The notes: generated by a model not told the origin, from the letters alone. Counted from the stretch's first letter, positions 8,828 to 17,479 are shown. The stretch: 64,000 nucleotides of DNA from Cupriavidus sp. EM10 (GCF_018729255.1 NZ_CP076061.1:496001-560000), one strand, 5' to 3'. Made by a program: numbers and translations.

Positions 8828-10972
8828 ATGACTTCCAGCAGCCGACGCAATTTCCTCAAGATGGCCGGTGGCAGCGCCGCCGCCACCGCCGCACTCGCCG
8901 CCTTTCCGCCCGCCATCCGCCGTGCCCTGGCCATTCCTGCCAACAACGCCACCAAGTCCATCCGCGACGTGGAATACGTGGTCGTGCTGATGCAGGAAAA
9001 CCGCTCGTTCGACAACTACTTCGGCACCATGAAGGGTGTGCGCGGTTTTGGCGACCGCTTCACCATCCCGCTGCCGGGCGGCCGCAACGTGTTCCAGCAG
9101 ACCTATGCCAGCGGCAACATCAACCGCGTGGTGCTGCCCTATCACCTTGACCAGATGGCCGGCAACGCCCAGCGCGTGAGCGGCACGCCGCACAGCCAGC
9201 CCGACGCCCAGGCCGCCTATGACCTGGGCCGCATGAGCGCGTGGCCGACGGCGAAGAAGACCCAGTCGATGGGCTACTACACCGAGCAGGAACTGGGCTT
9301 CCAGTTTGCGCTGGCCAATGCGTTCACGCTGTGCGATGCCTACCACTGCAGCTTCCACGGCGGCACCAACACCAACCGCCTGTTCCACTGGACCGGCACC
9401 AACGATCCGGCCGGCACCCACGGCGGCCCGGTGATCGACAACAGCGGCGATTCGCTCGACGCCACCGGCATCAACTACACGTGGACGACGTACCCGGAGC
9501 GCCTGCAGGCGGCTGGCGTGAGCTGGAAGCTCTACCAGAACATGCCGGACAACTTCACCGACAACCCGCTGGCCGGCTTCCAGCAGTACCGCGCCGCCAA
9601 CGCCGCGCGGGGCAATGCCGCCGATGGCTCGCCGTATCCGGCCTACACGCCGGCCGACGACGCCACCAACCCGCTGTTCAAGGGCATCGCCAACACCATG
9701 CCCGACGGCGGCTTCCTGCAGGCGCTGCGCGATGACATCGCGGCCGGCACGCTGCCGCAGGTGTCGTGGATCGTCGCCCCGGCCACCTATTCGGAACACC
9801 CTGGGCCGTCGAGCCCGGTCCAGGGTGCCTGGTACACCCAGCAGGTGCTCGACGCGCTGACCGCCAACCCTGACGTGTGGAGCCGCACCGTCCTGCTGAT
9901 CAACTTCGACGAAAACGACGGCTTCTTCGACCACGTGCCGCCGCCGTGCGCGCCGGCGCTGGACGGCAAGGGCCTGCCGGTGGGCCACTCGACGGTGGAC
10001 GCGTCGACCGAGTACTACAGCGTGGACAAGACGCCGTTCGGCCCCGGGCCGCGCGTGCCGATGTACGTGGTATCGCCATGGAGCCGCGGCGGCTGGGTGA
10101 ACTCGCAGGTGTTCGACCATACTTCGGTGCTGCGCTTCCTGGAGCAGCGGTTCGGCGTGGCCGAGACCAACATCAGCGCGTATCGCCGCGCAATCATGGG
10201 CGACCTGATGACGGCGTTCGACTTCGTCAACCCGAACGCCAACGTGGCGCTGGGCATCACCCCGCTCACGCAGTCCGGCGCCGACGCCGCGCGGGCCGCC
10301 CAGGATGCCAAGGCCCAGATTCCCGCCCCGACCGTTGCGGCCCAGACTATGCCCACGCAGCCGCGCGGCACGCGTCCGTCGCGCGCCCTGCCGTACTCGC
10401 TGCACACCAGCGGGCTGGAGCAGCCAACGACCAACGCGTTCCGCCTGCACTTCAGGAACGACGGCCGGCAGGCTGCGGTGTTCCACGTCTACGACCGCCT
10501 GCACCTGGGCAACGTGCCGCGCCGCTATGCAATCGAGGCAGGCAAGGAATACTTCGAGGACATCGACGTCGGCGCGGACGGCGGCCGCTACAACTTCTGG
10601 GTGCTGGGCCCGAACGGCTACCACCGCGCCTTCGTGGGCGATGTCAGCGCGCAGAAGGCCGCCGGCGGCGGCGCCGCGCCGGAGATCCGCGTCTGCTATG
10701 ACGAGGCCGGCGCCGAAGTCTGGCTGACGCTGATCAACCGGGGCTCGGCCAACTGCACGTTCACGGTCAAGCCGAACGCCTATCGCAACGATGGCCCCTG
10801 GACTTATGAAGTACTCGCCGGCAAGGAGCTGGAGATGCACTGGCCCGTCGGCTCGCAGGGCAACTGGTACGACTTCACCGTGACCACCCAGCAGGGCGGG
10901 TTCAGCCGCCGCTTTGCCGGCCGGCTGGAAAACGGCACGCACACCACGTCGGATCCGGCGATGGGCGTTTGA
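8828..10972 (+). CDS. plcN: Phosphocholine-specific phospholipase C, Tat-exported
   Basis: A 714-residue enzyme of the bacterial PLC / acid phosphatase superfamily that hydrolyses phosphatidylcholine or sphingomyelin outside the cytoplasm. The twin-arginine signal SRRNFLK is at residues 5-11, followed by an Ala-rich hydrophobic stretch. The catalytic domain starts with the family hallmark ENRSFDNYFGT (57-67) and contains the conserved DENDGFFDHVPPP block. Two C-terminal beta-domains of the DUF756 type follow (about 515-600 and 610-700), as in PlcH/PlcN. The start at 8828 places the RR motif correctly; an earlier in-frame start at 8753 would overlap the lipoprotein gene. A perfect REP-like hairpin follows the stop. 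The choice between hemolytic and non-hemolytic type is not possible from sequence alone. Confidence 0.9.
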   Translation: MTSSSRRNFLKMAGGSAAATAALAAFPPAIRRALAIPANNATKSIRDVEYVVVLMQENRSFDNYFGTMKGVRGFGDRFTIPLPGGRNVFQQTYASGNINRVVLPYHLDQMAGNAQRVSGTPHSQPDAQAAYDLGRMSAWPTAKKTQSMGYYTEQELGFQFALANAFTLCDAYHCSFHGGTNTNRLFHWTGTNDPAGTHGGPVIDNSGDSLDATGINYTWTTYPERLQAAGVSWKLYQNMPDNFTDNPLAGFQQYRAANAARGNAADGSPYPAYTPADDATNPLFKGIANTMPDGGFLQALRDDIAAGTLPQVSWIVAPATYSEHPGPSSPVQGAWYTQQVLDALTANPDVWSRTVLLINFDENDGFFDHVPPPCAPALDGKGLPVGHSTVDASTEYYSVDKTPFGPGPRVPMYVVSPWSRGGWVNSQVFDHTSVLRFLEQRFGVAETNISAYRRAIMGDLMTAFDFVNPNANVALGITPLTQSGADAARAAQDAKAQIPAPTVAAQTMPTQPRGTRPSRALPYSLHTSGLEQPTTNAFRLHFRNDGRQAAVFHVYDRLHLGNVPRRYAIEAGKEYFEDIDVGADGGRYNFWVLGPNGYHRAFVGDVSAQKAAGGGAAPEIRVCYDEAGAEVWLTLINRGSANCTFTVKPNAYRNDGPWTYEVLAGKELEMHWPVGSQGNWYDFTVTTQQGGFSRRFAGRLENGTHTTSDPAMGV

Positions 10973-10997
10973 GCCGGCAGCGCTTGGCGCCTGGTTT

Positions 10998-11033
10998 CTC
11001 CCCTCTCCCGCGCGCGGGAGAGGGGAGCAAACC
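10998..11033. repeat. REP-like hairpin repeat, single copy
   Basis: A perfect 30-base palindrome (10998-11027; arms CTCCCCTCTCCCGCG and its complement) is followed by CAAACC, the same core and extension as the paired copies at 443-573 and 26480-26594. It lies 26 bases after the phospholipase stop and may serve as its terminator. Confidence 0.8.
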
Positions 11034-11123
11034 GGAGGGAGCAAACCGTCCGACCAGCTTCGTCACCCTGTCATATTTCCGCCTTATAGTCCCCGGCTAT
11101 TGCTTTACGTCCCCGGGAGTTCC

Positions 11124-12038
11124 ATGCTTGGCGACCTGCTGATGACCTTCTACGAGGTTGCGCGACAGGGCAGCATCACCACGGCCGCGCGTCAGCTGCG
11201 CGTGAGCCAGCCCACGGTTACCGGCCGCATCCGGCAACTGGAGGAGCTTTACGGCGTGGAACTGTTCCATCGCCGGGCCAGCCGCGTGGACCTCAGTGAC
11301 ATTGGCGTGGCGCTGATGCCGCTGGCCGAGCAGATCATGCAGCAGGAAAGCAATGCCGACTTCCTGCTGCGCAACGCGGGCAACCTGCGTTTCGGCAACC
11401 TGCGCATCGGGGCCACCGGGCCCTATTACATCCTGCGCAGCGTGGCAGCCTTTCGGCAACGCTATCCGGCCATCGACATCAGTATCGAGATCGGCAACTC
11501 GCGGCAGATGATCGAGGCGCTGTACGAATACCGCATCGACGCCGCCGTGTCGTCGCATGCGCTGGACGACGACCGCCTGCACCGCGTAACGCTGGCCGCC
11601 GACCCGATGGTGCTGGTGGTCCACCCGGTGCATCCGCTGGCGCGCCGGCCACGGGTGGAAGTGGCCGAGCTGGCGACCTGCCACCTGCTGGTGCGCGAAC
11701 AGGGGTCGATGACGCGCGAGGCCACCGAGGCATCGCTGCGCGCGGCCGGCACCGGCATGCCGCAACACACGGTGATCGGCAGCCGCGAGGCCATCTGCGA
11801 GGCGATTCGCCATAACCTCGGCGCCAGCGTCATGCCGGTGGGCGAAGTGCCGCGCGATCCGGCCCTGGTGGCCGTGCCGTTTGCCAGCGCCGCCCCGGTC
11901 ATCCACGAGTATCTGTATTGCCTGAACGGCCGGCGCCATACCCGCCTGGTGGGCGCCCTGCTCGATTGCCTGGTGACGTCCGCGGGCACGGCCGCTCAGC
12001 ATTGCGAAGCGCCGCCCCCAGCGCCTATATTGAACTGA
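11124..12038 (+). CDS. LysR-family transcriptional regulator
   Basis: A 304-residue LysR protein with an N-terminal winged helix-turn-helix (FYEVARQGSITTAARQLRVSQPTVTGRIRQLE region, about 9-40) and a full effector-binding domain. The start at 11124 follows GGGAG at seven bases and gives the standard short N-terminus MLGDLLMTFYEVA. The frame is open further upstream but runs back into the phospholipase gene. It sits 22 bases before the carboxypeptidase gene on the same strand, so it may be co-transcribed with, and regulate, the M14 peptidase/hydrolase pair. Its ligand is unknown. Confidence 0.88.
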   Translation: MLGDLLMTFYEVARQGSITTAARQLRVSQPTVTGRIRQLEELYGVELFHRRASRVDLSDIGVALMPLAEQIMQQESNADFLLRNAGNLRFGNLRIGATGPYYILRSVAAFRQRYPAIDISIEIGNSRQMIEALYEYRIDAAVSSHALDDDRLHRVTLAADPMVLVVHPVHPLARRPRVEVAELATCHLLVREQGSMTREATEASLRAAGTGMPQHTVIGSREAICEAIRHNLGASVMPVGEVPRDPALVAVPFASAAPVIHEYLYCLNGRRHTRLVGALLDCLVTSAGTAAQHCEAPPPAPILN

Positions 12039-12060
12039 CGCTTCCAAAAGTCCCCCGCCG

Positions 12061-13092
12061 ATGACCGGTCCGGTCCCTTCCAGCTTTCCAGAGTACGATC
12101 AACTGCTGACGCTGCTGGAGCTGGGCGCACCGTGGTTCGACACCCGCACGGCATGCCATGTCGACGCGCTCGACCGCACGTTCGCGGTGCCCGTCGCCAG
12201 CCTGGGCACCAGCGCGCCCGATGCGCCGGCCATCGGCATCTTCGGTGGCATCCATGGTCTGGAGCGCATCGGCACGCAGCTGGTGCTGGACTACATGCGC
12301 TCGCTGCTGTGCCGGCTGAGCTGGGACGACCTGCTGCACCGGCAGCTCGAAAGCGTGCGGATGGTGTTCATGCCGATCGTCAATCCCGGCGGCATGTACA
12401 TTGCCACGCGCGCCAATCCGAACGGCGTGGACCTGATGCGCAATGCCCCGCAAAATGCCGATGCCAAGGTGCCGTTCCTGGCTGGCGGCCAGCGCATCGG
12501 CAGTTGGCTGCCCTGGTATCGTGGCCGCGCCGGGTCGCCGATGGAAGCCGAAAGCCAGGCGCTGCTGCGCGTGGTGGAAGCCGAACTGCTGCCCCGGCCC
12601 CTGAGCTTTGCCGTGGACTGCCACTCGGGCTACGGCTGGCGCGACAGCATCTGGTTTCCGTACGCGCGCACGCACGCGCCCATGCCGCACCTGCCGGAGA
12701 TGTATCTGCTCAAGACCATGTTCGAACAGGCCCACCCGCACCACGGCTATGCCTTCGAGCCGCAAAGCCACCAGTACCTGCTGCACGGCGATCTCTGGGA
12801 CTATGCCTACGACCGCACGCCGCCGGCATGCCTGTTCCTGCCGATGACGCTGGAACTGGGGTCGTGGCTCTGGATCAAGAAGAATCCCCGCCAGCTGTTT
12901 TCGCGGGCCGGCATCTTCAATCCGATCAAGGCGCACCGCACCGCCCGCGTGCTGCGGCGCCATGTGAGCCTGTTCGACTTCCTGGGCCGCGTGGCGGTGG
13001 CGCCCGACCGCTGGCTGCCGCAGGGCTCGCACCGCCAGCTTCTGCTGGAGCAGGCCCGCGCCCACTGGCAGAACGGCAAACCCGCGCCATGA
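12061..13092 (+). CDS. M14-family zinc carboxypeptidase-like protein
   Basis: A 343-residue protein with the M14 metallopeptidase/AstE-like fold. The zinc ligands fit His65-x-x-Glu68 in GGIHGLE and His188 in DCHSGYG, and the general-base glutamate fits Glu265 in TLELGSW. RANPNGVDLMRN is the typical NPdGvdxxRN substrate-binding segment. No signal peptide is visible, so it is probably cytoplasmic and acts on a small peptide or acyl-amino acid. Its stop overlaps the next start by four bases (ATGA), implying coupled expression with the hydrolase. Confidence 0.82.
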   Translation: MTGPVPSSFPEYDQLLTLLELGAPWFDTRTACHVDALDRTFAVPVASLGTSAPDAPAIGIFGGIHGLERIGTQLVLDYMRSLLCRLSWDDLLHRQLESVRMVFMPIVNPGGMYIATRANPNGVDLMRNAPQNADAKVPFLAGGQRIGSWLPWYRGRAGSPMEAESQALLRVVEAELLPRPLSFAVDCHSGYGWRDSIWFPYARTHAPMPHLPEMYLLKTMFEQAHPHHGYAFEPQSHQYLLHGDLWDYAYDRTPPACLFLPMTLELGSWLWIKKNPRQLFSRAGIFNPIKAHRTARVLRRHVSLFDFLGRVAVAPDRWLPQGSHRQLLLEQARAHWQNGKPAP

Positions 13093-13835
13093 GCGGCTGG
13101 ATCTTCCTGCGCGGCCTGACGCGCGAGTCGCGCCATTGGGGAGATCTGCCCGAACGGTGGTCCACCCACGGACTGCCGGCGCCGTTGATGATCGACCTGC
13201 CCGGCAACGGCGGCGCGCGCAACCTGCCGGTACCCGCCAACGTGCGCGGCATGACCGAAGCCGTGCGCGCTGCTGCGGGCGCCACTGGCCGTAGCGGCCC
13301 CTGGAACATCCTGGCGATGTCGCTGGGCGCCATGGTGGCCACCGACTGGGCCCAAGCCTGGCCCGGCGAAGTCGGCGGCCTGGTCCTGATCAATACGAGC
13401 ATGCGGCCCTTCAGCCATCCCGCCGAGCGGCTGCGGCCGCGCAACTGGGCGGCGATGCTGGGCATGGCCCGCCACTGGCACGACCGCCCGCGCTGCGAGC
13501 GCGTCGTCCACCGGCTCACCTGCGAACGGCTCGATTCCCGGGACGCCGATCTGGCACGCTGGGTCGAAATCGGCCAGACCGCCCCCGTCTCGCGCCAGGC
13601 GGCATGGCTGCAGTTGCTGGCGGCCGCGCGCTTCCGTGCCCAACGCCAGGCGCCGGCCTGCCCCACGCTGGTCGTCTCGTCCGACGCCGACCGGCTGGTG
13701 AACCCCCATTGCTCGGTACGCCTGGCGACAGCCTGGGGCGTGCCGCACGCGCGCCATCCATGGGCCGGGCACGACCTGCCGCACGACGATCCGCAGTGGC
13801 TCTGCGAGACGGCGGGCGCATCGATGCACCGCTAG
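13089..13835 (+). CDS. Alpha/beta hydrolase
   Basis: A 248-residue alpha/beta-hydrolase. The nucleophile elbow is in ILAMSLGAMVA (Ser78), an early DLPGNG turn fits the oxyanion region, an acid candidate lies in VSSDADRLV, and the catalytic histidine is in WAGHDLPHDDP. The start ATG overlaps the carboxypeptidase stop. The pair with an M14 enzyme suggests sequential hydrolysis of one substrate, but this is inference. Esterase, amidase or lactonase activity cannot be told apart here. Confidence 0.8.
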   Translation: MSGWIFLRGLTRESRHWGDLPERWSTHGLPAPLMIDLPGNGGARNLPVPANVRGMTEAVRAAAGATGRSGPWNILAMSLGAMVATDWAQAWPGEVGGLVLINTSMRPFSHPAERLRPRNWAAMLGMARHWHDRPRCERVVHRLTCERLDSRDADLARWVEIGQTAPVSRQAAWLQLLAAARFRAQRQAPACPTLVVSSDADRLVNPHCSVRLATAWGVPHARHPWAGHDLPHDDPQWLCETAGASMHR

Positions 13836-13882
13836 TCAGGTCTTGACGGGCGTTCTGCCCCGCCAATCCGACACCTGAAAGA

Positions 13883-13964
13883 GCCTTTCACATCGTGAAA
13901 TCTGGGCGGCTACTCGCCATGCCTGGCGATTTCGTTCTGAGAAAAAGCCTTCCACATCGCAAAA
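13883..13964 (+). promoter_or_regulatory. Candidate twin operator upstream of isocitrate lyase
   Basis: GCCTTTCACATCGTGAAA (13883-13900) contains the perfect inverted repeat TTTCAC-ATC-GTGAAA. A degenerate second copy, GCCTTCCACATCGCAAAA, is at 13947-13964. The copies are 64 bases apart, about six helical turns, so one regulator could bind both faces in phase. They lie 170-255 bases upstream of aceA. The cognate regulator is unknown. Confidence 0.5.
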
Positions 13965-14136
13965 TATGACTCATAACCTATTGATTTATAAGCACAAACA
14001 AAGTCTTATGTCTTATATAAGAGTTAGTGGCACTGCAGCAAAAGGCCCATACAATGATTCCCATGCTGCTTGCTTCGAGACACGTGGCGGCACCCGAACC
14101 CCTTACCCAAACGCGCTTACTTCTCAGGAAATCGAC

Positions 14137-15717
14137 ATGTCCCAATACCAAGACGACATCAAGGCAATTGCTGGTCTGAAGGAATCCCACGGCAGCGCCT
14201 GGAACGCCATCAATCCCGAGTATGCCGCCCGCATGCGCGCCCAGAACCGCTTCAAGACGGGCCTGGACATCGCCCGCTACACGGCCAAGATCATGCGCGC
14301 CGACATGGCTGCCTATGACGCCGATCCGTCCAAGTACACGCAGTCGCTGGGTTGCTGGCACGGTTTCATCGGCCAGCAGAAGATGATTTCCATCAAGAAG
14401 CACTTCAAGAGCACCGAGCGCCGCTACCTGTACCTGTCGGGCTGGATGGTTGCCGCGCTGCGTTCGGAATTCGGTCCGCTGCCGGACCAGTCGATGCACG
14501 AGAAGACGTCGGTCACCGCGCTGATCCGCGAGCTGTACACGTTCCTGCGCCAGGCCGACGCCCGTGAACTGGGCGGCCTGTTCCGCGAGCTGGATGCCGC
14601 CCAGGGCGCCGCCAAGGCCGCCATCCAGGAAAAAATCGACAACCACGTGACCCACGTGGTGCCCATCATCGCCGACATCGACGCCGGTTTCGGCAACGCC
14701 GAAGCCACGTACCTGCTGGCCAAGCAGTTCATCGAAGCCGGTGCCTGCTGCATCCAGATCGAGAACCAGGTGTCCGACGAGAAGCAATGCGGCCACCAGG
14801 ACGGCAAGGTCACCGTGCCGCACGAAGACTTCCTGGCCAAGGTGCGCGCCATTCGCTACGCCTTCCTGGAACTGGGCGTGGACGACGGCATCATCGTGAC
14901 CCGTACCGACTCGCTGGGCGCCGGCCTGACCAAGCAGATCGCCGTGACGCACACGCCGGGCGACCTGGGCGACCAGTACAACTCGTTCCTCGACTGCGAG
15001 GAAATCTCGGCCGACACGCTGGGCAACGGTGACGTGGTGATCAAGCAGAACGGCAAGCTGATGCGCCCGAAGCGCCTGCCCAGCAACCTGTTCCAGTTCC
15101 GCGCCGGCACGGGTGAAGCGCGCTGCGTGCTGGACAGCATCACGTCGCTGCAGAACGGCGCCGACCTGCTGTGGATCGAAACCGAAAAGCCGCATATCGA
15201 GCAGATCGCCGGCATGGTCCGCGAAATCCGCAAGGTCATCCCGAACGCCAAGCTGGTGTACAACAACAGCCCGTCGTTCAACTGGACGCTGAACTTCCGC
15301 CAGCAGGCCTACGACGCGATGAAGGCAGCCGGCAAGGACGTGTCGGCCTACGAGCGTGGCCAGCTGATGAGCGCGGAGTACGACGATTCCGAACTGGCCA
15401 AGGCTGCCGACGAGAAGATCCGCACGTTCCAGGCCGATGCAGCGCGTGAAGCCGGCATCTTCCACCACCTGATCACGCTGCCGACGTACCACACCGCCGC
15501 GCTGTCGACCGACAACCTGGCCAAGGAATACTTCGGCGATCAAGGCATGCTGGGCTACGTGGCAGGCGTGCAGCGCAAGGAAATCCGCCAGGGCATCGCC
15601 TGCGTCAAGCACCAGAATATGTCGGGCTCGGATATCGGCGACGACCACAAGGAATACTTCAGCGGCGAAGCGGCCCTGAAGGCGGCCGGCAAGGACAACA
15701 CGATGAACCAGTTCTGA
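14137..15717 (+). CDS. aceA: Isocitrate lyase
   Basis: A 526-residue enzyme of the long bacterial isocitrate lyase type. It cleaves isocitrate to glyoxylate and succinate, the first step of the glyoxylate bypass, needed on acetate, fatty acids and PHB-derived carbon. The active-site loop is KQCGH at 216-220, the variant found in this longer subgroup, followed by the HQDGKV segment. The metal-binding DIDAGFGN is at 181-188. The start at 14137 follows AGGAA and gives MSQYQDDIKAIAGL; the frame upstream is open to 13966 but contains the promoter region. A strong Rho-independent terminator follows at 15757. Malate synthase is not in this window. Confidence 0.96.
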   Translation: MSQYQDDIKAIAGLKESHGSAWNAINPEYAARMRAQNRFKTGLDIARYTAKIMRADMAAYDADPSKYTQSLGCWHGFIGQQKMISIKKHFKSTERRYLYLSGWMVAALRSEFGPLPDQSMHEKTSVTALIRELYTFLRQADARELGGLFRELDAAQGAAKAAIQEKIDNHVTHVVPIIADIDAGFGNAEATYLLAKQFIEAGACCIQIENQVSDEKQCGHQDGKVTVPHEDFLAKVRAIRYAFLELGVDDGIIVTRTDSLGAGLTKQIAVTHTPGDLGDQYNSFLDCEEISADTLGNGDVVIKQNGKLMRPKRLPSNLFQFRAGTGEARCVLDSITSLQNGADLLWIETEKPHIEQIAGMVREIRKVIPNAKLVYNNSPSFNWTLNFRQQAYDAMKAAGKDVSAYERGQLMSAEYDDSELAKAADEKIRTFQADAAREAGIFHHLITLPTYHTAALSTDNLAKEYFGDQGMLGYVAGVQRKEIRQGIACVKHQNMSGSDIGDDHKEYFSGEAALKAAGKDNTMNQF

Positions 15718-15756
15718 TATCTGTATCAGTCCTGTCGCAATTCAGTCGTGCCAAAG

Positions 15757-15786
15757 CGCCAACCCATCGCGGGTTGGCGTTTTTTT
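15757..15786 (+). terminator. Rho-independent terminator of aceA
   Basis: A perfect 9-bp stem CGCCAACCC / GGGTTGGCG with a five-base loop is followed directly by seven T. It lies 40 bases after the aceA stop. Confidence 0.9.
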
Positions 15787-15810
15787 CGTACACCGTATCC
15801 ACCCCCAAAA

Positions 15811-15851
15811 GAAACCGCCCGATGGCTCAACACCATCGGGCGGTTTCTTTT
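15811..15851. terminator. Bidirectional terminator between aceA and the TetR gene
   Basis: A perfect 15-bp stem (arms GAAACCGCCCGATGG and its complement, seven-base loop) is flanked by A residues on the left and T on the right. It works on paper in both directions, and serves the convergent tetR gene ending at 15880. Confidence 0.85.
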
Positions 15852-15879
15852 CTTCAGCGATTCAGTTCGATCCCGGCCC

Positions 15880-16494
15880 TTACAGCGACCCGCAAACCAC
15901 CTGGGAATCGAGCAAGGCCTTCGCGCGCTGGTTGCACAGTGCGCCCAGCAGCGTCTCGGCGGCGGCATCCAGGCGTTCATGGGTGCCGAACAACCGCGCC
16001 GCGATCAGTCCGCTTTGGAGCGATCCATAGATCACCTGCGCCAGCATGGCCGGCGGCACCGGATACGGCGTCTCGCGCTCGCGCTGGCCACGTTCCAGCA
16101 GCCTCGCCAGCCACGATTCGTTGATGTGATAGAAATCCTTCAGCACATGGTGCACCGACTCGGGCAGGCTCAGGATCTCTGTGGACAGCATGCCGGCCAG
16201 GCAGATCTGCCCCGAGCCGCAAGTCTGGCGCAGCGGATCCAGATACTGGCGTGCCTGTTCCAGCACCGGCAGGCTCGCATCGATGCCGGCCAGCCGCTCG
16301 GAAATCCGCTTGCTGTATTCCTTCACGGCTTCCAGGACGAGATCGTCCTTCGACGGGAAGTAATAGTGGATGCTGGAGGTCTTGACCCCCACCAGTTCGG
16401 CCAGGTCGCGATAGCTGAATCCATTGAAACCGCGGCTGCGGATCAGGACCAGCGTATGTTCGAGCAACTGCTCGCGGACAGGTTGGGTTTTCAT
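15880..16494 (-). CDS. TetR/AcrR-family transcriptional regulator
   Basis: A 204-residue TetR repressor. The helix-turn-helix is in the segment YRDLAELVGVKTSSIHYYFPSKDDLV (about residues 28-53), the classic TetR signature with HYYFPSK. The C-terminal all-helical ligand domain includes three cysteines, two of them in TCGSGQICLAG. The start at 16494 (MKTQPVREQLLEH) is preferred over 16551, which lies upstream of the apparent operator. An 18-base operator-like site lies 11 bases upstream and two better copies flank the promoter of the adjacent repeat-protein gene. This suggests it autoregulates and controls that gene. Confidence 0.9.
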   Translation of the reverse strand: MKTQPVREQLLEHTLVLIRSRGFNGFSYRDLAELVGVKTSSIHYYFPSKDDLVLEAVKEYSKRISERLAGIDASLPVLEQARQYLDPLRQTCGSGQICLAGMLSTEILSLPESVHHVLKDFYHINESWLARLLERGQRERETPYPVPPAMLAQVIYGSLQSGLIAARLFGTHERLDAAAETLLGALCNQRAKALLDSQVVCGSL

Positions 16495-16504
16495 GGCTGC
16501 AACT

Positions 16505-16522
16505 TTATCTACACGAAGATAG
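16505..16522. promoter_or_regulatory. TetR operator, autoregulatory copy
   Basis: TTATCTACACGAAGATAG shares TATCTA-C-x-G-x-AGATAG with the two 18-base palindromes at 17338 and 17480. It lies immediately upstream of the TetR start codon. Confidence 0.65.
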
Positions 16523-16678
16523 ATACTCAACCGGGATTTTCCCGGAGTCAACCGTCAGGCGATTCGGGCCAGTGCCTGCACCACCACTGTGATGGCTGCA
16601 CCACTAATGGCACAAAGCGTCAGCCTTCCGCCCAGGACCCGGGCATCGTGTCCGATCGCTTTCATGGTAGTTCGCCTA

Positions 16679-16717
16679 CAAAAAAGCAGACGGACACCCT
16701 TGTGGGGTACCGTCTGC
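16679..16717 (-). terminator. Terminator of the DGAR-repeat protein gene
   Basis: On the minus strand, GCAGACGG and CCGTCTGC form an 8-bp stem around an imperfectly paired 16-base loop and are followed by six T (16685-16680). It lies about 50 bases past the stop of the repeat-protein gene. Confidence 0.8.
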
Positions 16718-16765
16718 GTGGGGTCATCGCCAGATCATGGCGATATATCTGTAATCAGGCCAGGT

Positions 16766-17233
16766 TCAGGCCACGGCGCCATCGGTGTACACGTCAACCG
16801 TGCGGGCACCGTCGAAGTACGGGTTGCGCGGGCCATTGCCACGGGCGCCGTCCAGGTACGGGTCGACCTTGCGGGCCGGGCTGGCGGAAACGCCCTTGGT
16901 GTCCAGGCCGGCGACGAAGCGGGCACCGTCCAGGTACGGATCGGCGGTGCGGGCACCGTCGGTGTAGGCATCGCGCTTGCCGATGCCAGCCACCAGGCCG
17001 TCGCGGTTCGTCACGCGGGCACCGTCGGTGAACGCGTCACGGTTGCCGATGCGGGCGCCGTCGGTGAAGGCATCGCGGTTACCGATGCGGGCGCCATCGG
17101 TGAAGGCGCTGCGTTGATCGTTCACGCGGTACGTATAACCGTAGGCTTCGCCGCGGGGTTGTGCGGCTTGGGCGGCGCCCGTCACGAAAGCGGCTGCGAG
17201 GGCGGCGGCGGTCAGGATGGTCTTGGCGTTCAT
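16766..17233 (-). CDS. Secreted DGAR-repeat protein, function unknown
   Basis: A 155-residue protein with a clear signal peptide (MNAKTILTAAALAAAFVTGA, cleavage near AQA). The mature part is built almost wholly of eight [FY]-[TLF]-D-G-A-R motifs at residues 46, 58, 70, 92, 102, 128, 141 and 151, the first three spaced exactly 12 residues in the unit RDAFTDGARIGN. It is charge-balanced, has no cysteine and looks disordered or short-turn repetitive. The start at 17233 follows AAGGAGAG. The preceding 225 bases hold two copies of the TetR-type 18-base operator, so expression is probably induced by the TetR ligand. I know of no assigned function; a periplasmic stress or metal-binding role (many Asp) is possible but unproven. 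Confidence 0.82.
   Translation of the reverse strand: MNAKTILTAAALAAAFVTGAAQAAQPRGEAYGYTYRVNDQRSAFTDGARIGNRDAFTDGARIGNRDAFTDGARVTNRDGLVAGIGKRDAYTDGARTADPYLDGARFVAGLDTKGVSASPARKVDPYLDGARGNGPRNPYFDGARTVDVYTDGAVA
17015..17113. repeat. Tandem 36-base repeat inside the DGAR gene
   Basis: Units start at 17015, 17051 and 17087 with a strict 36-base period and over 85% identity between units, encoding three copies of the 12-residue DGAR unit. The near-identity at DNA level suggests recent expansion by slippage or recombination. Confidence 0.85.
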
Positions 17234-17337
17234 GATGCTCTCCTTGCTAGGCCAGGCGATCCGGTTCAGGTCGATCGCGGGGCAATGGGTCTGTGCTTCA
17301 ATTTCAGCGGCCTTCTTTCTGGTCCTCACCGTATCTG

Positions 17338-17355
17338 CTATCTACTGCTAGATAG
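17338..17355. promoter_or_regulatory. TetR operator, proximal copy
   Basis: CTATCTACTGCTAGATAG is a perfect 7-bp inverted repeat with a 4-base centre, about 105 bases upstream of the DGAR protein start. The sequence matches the copies at 16505 and 17480. Confidence 0.75.
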
Positions 17356-17479
17356 AGGACCAGGGCTAAAAAGAAGACCGCCTCCGGTTACTGAACTGCC
17401 TGATGATGCTCGGACCGTTTCGCTTTGCCTGCCCCGTTTTTTCCGGTTCGGCCCTGCGTCGCTGTCCATGACTCGAATA

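Noticed and set aside
16555..16665. A 36-residue hydrophobic mini-frame on the minus strand (MKAIGHDARVLGGRL...)
   Set aside because: It could be a small membrane peptide, but it has only a weak ribosome site, lies just after the terminator of the repeat-protein gene, and has no supporting context.
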